This document shows positions 5,580 to 7,337 of a stretch of 7,337 nucleotides of DNA, one piece after another (position 1 is the stretch's first letter; each line of letters starts with the position of its first letter). This stretch comes from Candidatus Wolframiiraptor sp. (lineage in GTDB: Archaea > Thermoproteota > Nitrososphaeria_A > Caldarchaeales > Wolframiiraptoraceae), in NCBI GenBank assembly GCA_003660635.1, contig QMUP01000040.1, positions 1 through 7,337 on the forward strand, written 5' to 3'. The notes under the pieces are model-generated. The model did no database searches. It saw only the letters and a list, made by a program, of their open reading frames with translations, and had not been told where the DNA came from. The translations under genes and the position numbers were made by a program.

Positions 5580-7145
5580 ACGCGAAGAAAGAAAAGTCTC
5601 TTTCTAAATCGTAAAATGAGTAGACGCGCTGCTCTCTCGACTGGAGCAAAGATCGGGCTTTCTGCGATAATTGCGGCCGCAATCGCGGGAGGAGTAGGCT
5701 ATTATGCGGGTCAGAGCGCTGCTCCAGCTAGGGAGAAAACGGTAACTGTCACGAAAACTGTAGCGGGTACTGGTGTTCAAACAGTTACAGAGACGAAAAC
5801 CATCACAAAAGTTGTTACTAAGACGCCTGTTGCCGAGAAGATCCCGATAACGGTCATAGCATTCGCCCAAGGATTTGCATGGCCCGAGCTATTCGGCCCC
5901 GATGGCACGACCGAAACTGAGAGATTGAAGGAATTTGAAGATGCAGAGGGCGTAGACGTTAGAATCGAGTGGGGAGATGAATGGGCTGTCAGGGAGAAGG
6001 TCGCCGCCGATGTTTCGGCAAAACTCGGGAAATACGACATAGTCTTGGTTGGAAGTGATGGAGCCGTTCAGGCCTATGGCTATGCCGGATACTTAGAGCC
6101 CCTCGACGAATACTTCGAGAAATATCCCCAGAGATATTTTGATCCCGAAGACGTGTATGAGTCCTTCTTGAAGGCAAATAGAATTGAGGGAACATTATAT
6201 GCGCTTCCATATTACTCATTCGGGCCAGGGGTGATTTACCGAGAGGATATATTTGATAAATATGACGTAGATCGGCCGAAGGAGAATTGGACTGTAGATG
6301 ATCTTGAACAGGCGTTAATCAAGATCGGTGAGGGACTGAAAAAAGATGGAATAACGGATGTCTACCCGCTGACCATGAGGGGAGCCCCCGGTGAAGAGCC
6401 CACCCTAGACCTCGCAGGATTCGTATACGCCTACGCAGGTTATCCTGCCTGGTTCGAAGGGGGCGCGATATGGCCTGGAGAAATAAAAGAGAATCAAGCA
6501 AAGCCTATTTTCGACTCAGATGACTTCGCCGCCGGATTCAAGGCATTTACTGATTGGCTGAGGAAATATGGACCTCCAGGAGCCTCAACACACACTTGGG
6601 TTGACATGATGAATCTATATGCTCAAGGTAAGGCCGTGGTCCTGATGCCTTCCGCCATAAACGGATATGCGGCACTATCTTCAACACAGGATGAGAACGT
6701 GAAGAAATACACGAAGTTCATGTTAACGCCATTCGGCCCAGGAAAGAAGCGGATAAACAGCTACTGGACCTTCTCACTCGGGATAAACAAGTTCTCCAAA
6801 CACAAGGAAGCAGCCTGGAGGGTTCTAACATTCTTGACCGGGAAAGAGTCCATGGAGGCTTTTGCCGAGAGGACTGGATGGCCGAATGTTACAATGAGAT
6901 CAGTACTCTACAGCTATCCGTTGATAAAGAGATATGGAATAGACCAGATAGAACTTAACGAAAAATCGATCCTAGAAAACGATCCAATCTACTTCCCATA
7001 CATCCCAGAACTAGACCTCTTCATGGACCAAATAGGAACCAAGGCGTCAGAAGTCGTCGCCGGAAAGAAGACCGCAGACGAAGCCCTAAGCGAACTCCAG
7101 AAATGGGCTATGGATCTGATGAAGGAGAGAGGTTACTACGGCTAG
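5577..7145 (+). CDS. ABC transporter extracellular substrate-binding protein (sugar-type, family 1)
   Basis: A 522-residue extracytoplasmic binding protein that captures a solute outside the cell and hands it to an ABC permease. Layout: a basic N-terminus; a Tat-like SRRAAL (15-20) followed by a hydrophobic segment (about 27-43, GLSAIIAAAIAGG...); a threonine-rich stalk (55-84); then the two-lobe binding fold. Fold landmarks are ITVIAFAQG (91-99), EGVDVRIEWGDEW (124-136), YDIVLVGSDGAVQAYGYAGYLEPLDEY beginning at 153, the hinge-type TLYALPYYSFGPGVIYREDIFDKY region (206-229), QGKAVVLMPSA (350-360) and the GINKFSKHKEAAWRVLTFLTG helix near 402-422. These match sugar-binding proteins of the MalE/UgpB type. 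There is no lipobox cysteine, and indeed no cysteine at all, so the N-terminal helix may stay as a membrane anchor or be cleaved by the Tat pathway. The permease gene follows. The ligand is unknown; carbohydrate is likely from the family. Confidence 0.94.
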   Translation: MTRRKKSLFLNRKMSRRAALSTGAKIGLSAIIAAAIAGGVGYYAGQSAAPAREKTVTVTKTVAGTGVQTVTETKTITKVVTKTPVAEKIPITVIAFAQGFAWPELFGPDGTTETERLKEFEDAEGVDVRIEWGDEWAVREKVAADVSAKLGKYDIVLVGSDGAVQAYGYAGYLEPLDEYFEKYPQRYFDPEDVYESFLKANRIEGTLYALPYYSFGPGVIYREDIFDKYDVDRPKENWTVDDLEQALIKIGEGLKKDGITDVYPLTMRGAPGEEPTLDLAGFVYAYAGYPAWFEGGAIWPGEIKENQAKPIFDSDDFAAGFKAFTDWLRKYGPPGASTHTWVDMMNLYAQGKAVVLMPSAINGYAALSSTQDENVKKYTKFMLTPFGPGKKRINSYWTFSLGINKFSKHKEAAWRVLTFLTGKESMEAFAERTGWPNVTMRSVLYSYPLIKRYGIDQIELNEKSILENDPIYFPYIPELDLFMDQIGTKASEVVAGKKTADEALSELQKWAMDLMKERGYYG

Positions 7146-7188
7146 AAGAAAGGCTTCAAAAATCTACTTTTCATTCCATTTTTTGTTT
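7145..7188 (+). terminator. T-tract after the substrate-binding protein gene
   Basis: Right after the TAG stop, GAAG (7145-7148) and CTTC (7154-7157) could form a very weak stem, followed by the pyrimidine-rich CTTTTCATTCCATTTTTTG (7167-7185). This fits an archaeal U-tract terminator or partial attenuator between the binding protein and the permease, which would give more binding protein than permease. Confidence 0.45.
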
Positions 7189-7227
7189 AAAGGTTTAAAT
7201 GAACCTACCCTGAATCAGGTGGTGAGG
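7185..7227 (+). promoter_or_regulatory. Second promoter and strong ribosome site ahead of the permease gene
   Basis: Two tandem TATA-like octamers, GTTTAAAG (7185-7192) and GTTTAAAT (7193-7200), lie before the permease. The first predicts a start near 7214, which keeps the ribosome site GGTGGTGAGG (7218-7227) in the leader; the ATG is at 7230. The second octamer also forms part of GGTTTAAATGAACC (7192-7205), whose ends GGTT and AACC are inverted, a possible operator. Confidence 0.5.
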
Positions 7228-7229
7228 TT

Positions 7230-7337
7230 ATGAGGGAGGAATACAAACTCCTTCTACCTGCGGTGATTTCGCTTGCAGTATTGGTCGCGTTCCCCACGGT
7301 TTACCTCTTTTACACAAGCTTTCATGAATGGCTCTTA
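7230..7337 (+). CDS. ABC transporter permease, MalF/UgpA type, first 36 codons (cut by window edge)
   Basis: Only the N-terminus is present. It reads MREEYKLLLPAVISL and continues with a hydrophobic helix to FPTVYLFYTSFHEWLL. The pattern of LLLP, then FPTxYxxxxSF followed by an aromatic residue, is the usual first transmembrane helix of the inner-membrane sugar permeases that pair with family 1 binding proteins. The start is fixed by a strong Shine-Dalgarno sequence (GGTGAGG) just upstream. Its place directly after the binding-protein gene supports the assignment. A second permease would be expected beyond the edge. Confidence 0.85.
   Translation, partial: MREEYKLLLPAVISLAVLVAFPTVYLFYTSFHEWLL

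Noticed and set aside
5577..7145. Lipoprotein anchor on the binding protein
   Set aside because: No lipobox cysteine follows the hydrophobic segment and no cysteine is seen anywhere in the protein.
1..7337. CRISPR array, insertion sequence, prophage or defence genes
   Set aside because: No regularly spaced repeats, transposase, terminal inverted repeats, integrase or nuclease-type genes were found on either strand.

Overview
The window looks like chromosomal DNA from a thermophilic archaeon, probably in or near the Thermoproteota/TACK lineages. That placement is an inference. The sequence evidence is: A/T-rich TATA-type boxes about 25-30 bases ahead of several likely transcription starts; very short or absent 5' leaders; Shine-Dalgarno sites of the GGTGAG type; an inteinless archaeal-type RtcB RNA ligase; and a solute-binding protein with a Tat-like N-terminus and a threonine-rich stalk, a layout common in archaeal extracytoplasmic proteins. 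Genes are tightly packed, and the intergenic gaps (84-139 bases) hold promoters and T-tracts rather than RNA genes. I see no rRNA, tRNA, CRISPR array, insertion sequence or phage gene.

Left block (minus strand, 2955 down to 1). Three genes point left: a divergent NagB-fold sugar-phosphate isomerase/deaminase-like protein (1987-2955), a DegT/DnrJ/EryC1 PLP aminotransferase of the AHBA synthase/StsC type (579-1856), and the N-terminal part of a Gfo/Idh/MocA dehydrogenase cut by the window edge (1-557). The aminotransferase and dehydrogenase are 21 bases apart and look co-transcribed. The NagB-like gene has its own promoter and ends in a T-rich stretch. A dehydrogenase plus a keto-sugar/cyclitol aminotransferase is the classic pair for making or breaking down an amino-sugar or aminocyclitol. 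The NagB-like protein could act on the phosphorylated product, but its active site is altered.

Middle block (plus strand, 3086-4768). rtcB (GTP-dependent 3'-phosphate/5'-OH RNA ligase) is followed three bases later by a 74-residue two-helix membrane protein. This pair meets a phosphoribosyltransferase gene (4769-5437, minus strand) tail to tail with no intervening base; the two stop codons together form the palindrome TGATCA.

Right block (plus strand, 5577 to the end). A sugar-type ABC transporter substrate-binding protein (5577-7145) is probably translated from a leaderless mRNA. It is followed by a T-tract and a second promoter ahead of the first permease gene (7230 to the edge). The transporter may import the substrate handled by the left block, but the two blocks are separated by unrelated genes and the link is only a hypothesis. 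Two things deserve most attention: the NagB-like protein that has lost the DGH catalytic signature shared by NagB and 6-phosphogluconolactonase, and the small three-enzyme amino-sugar/cyclitol cluster around it.
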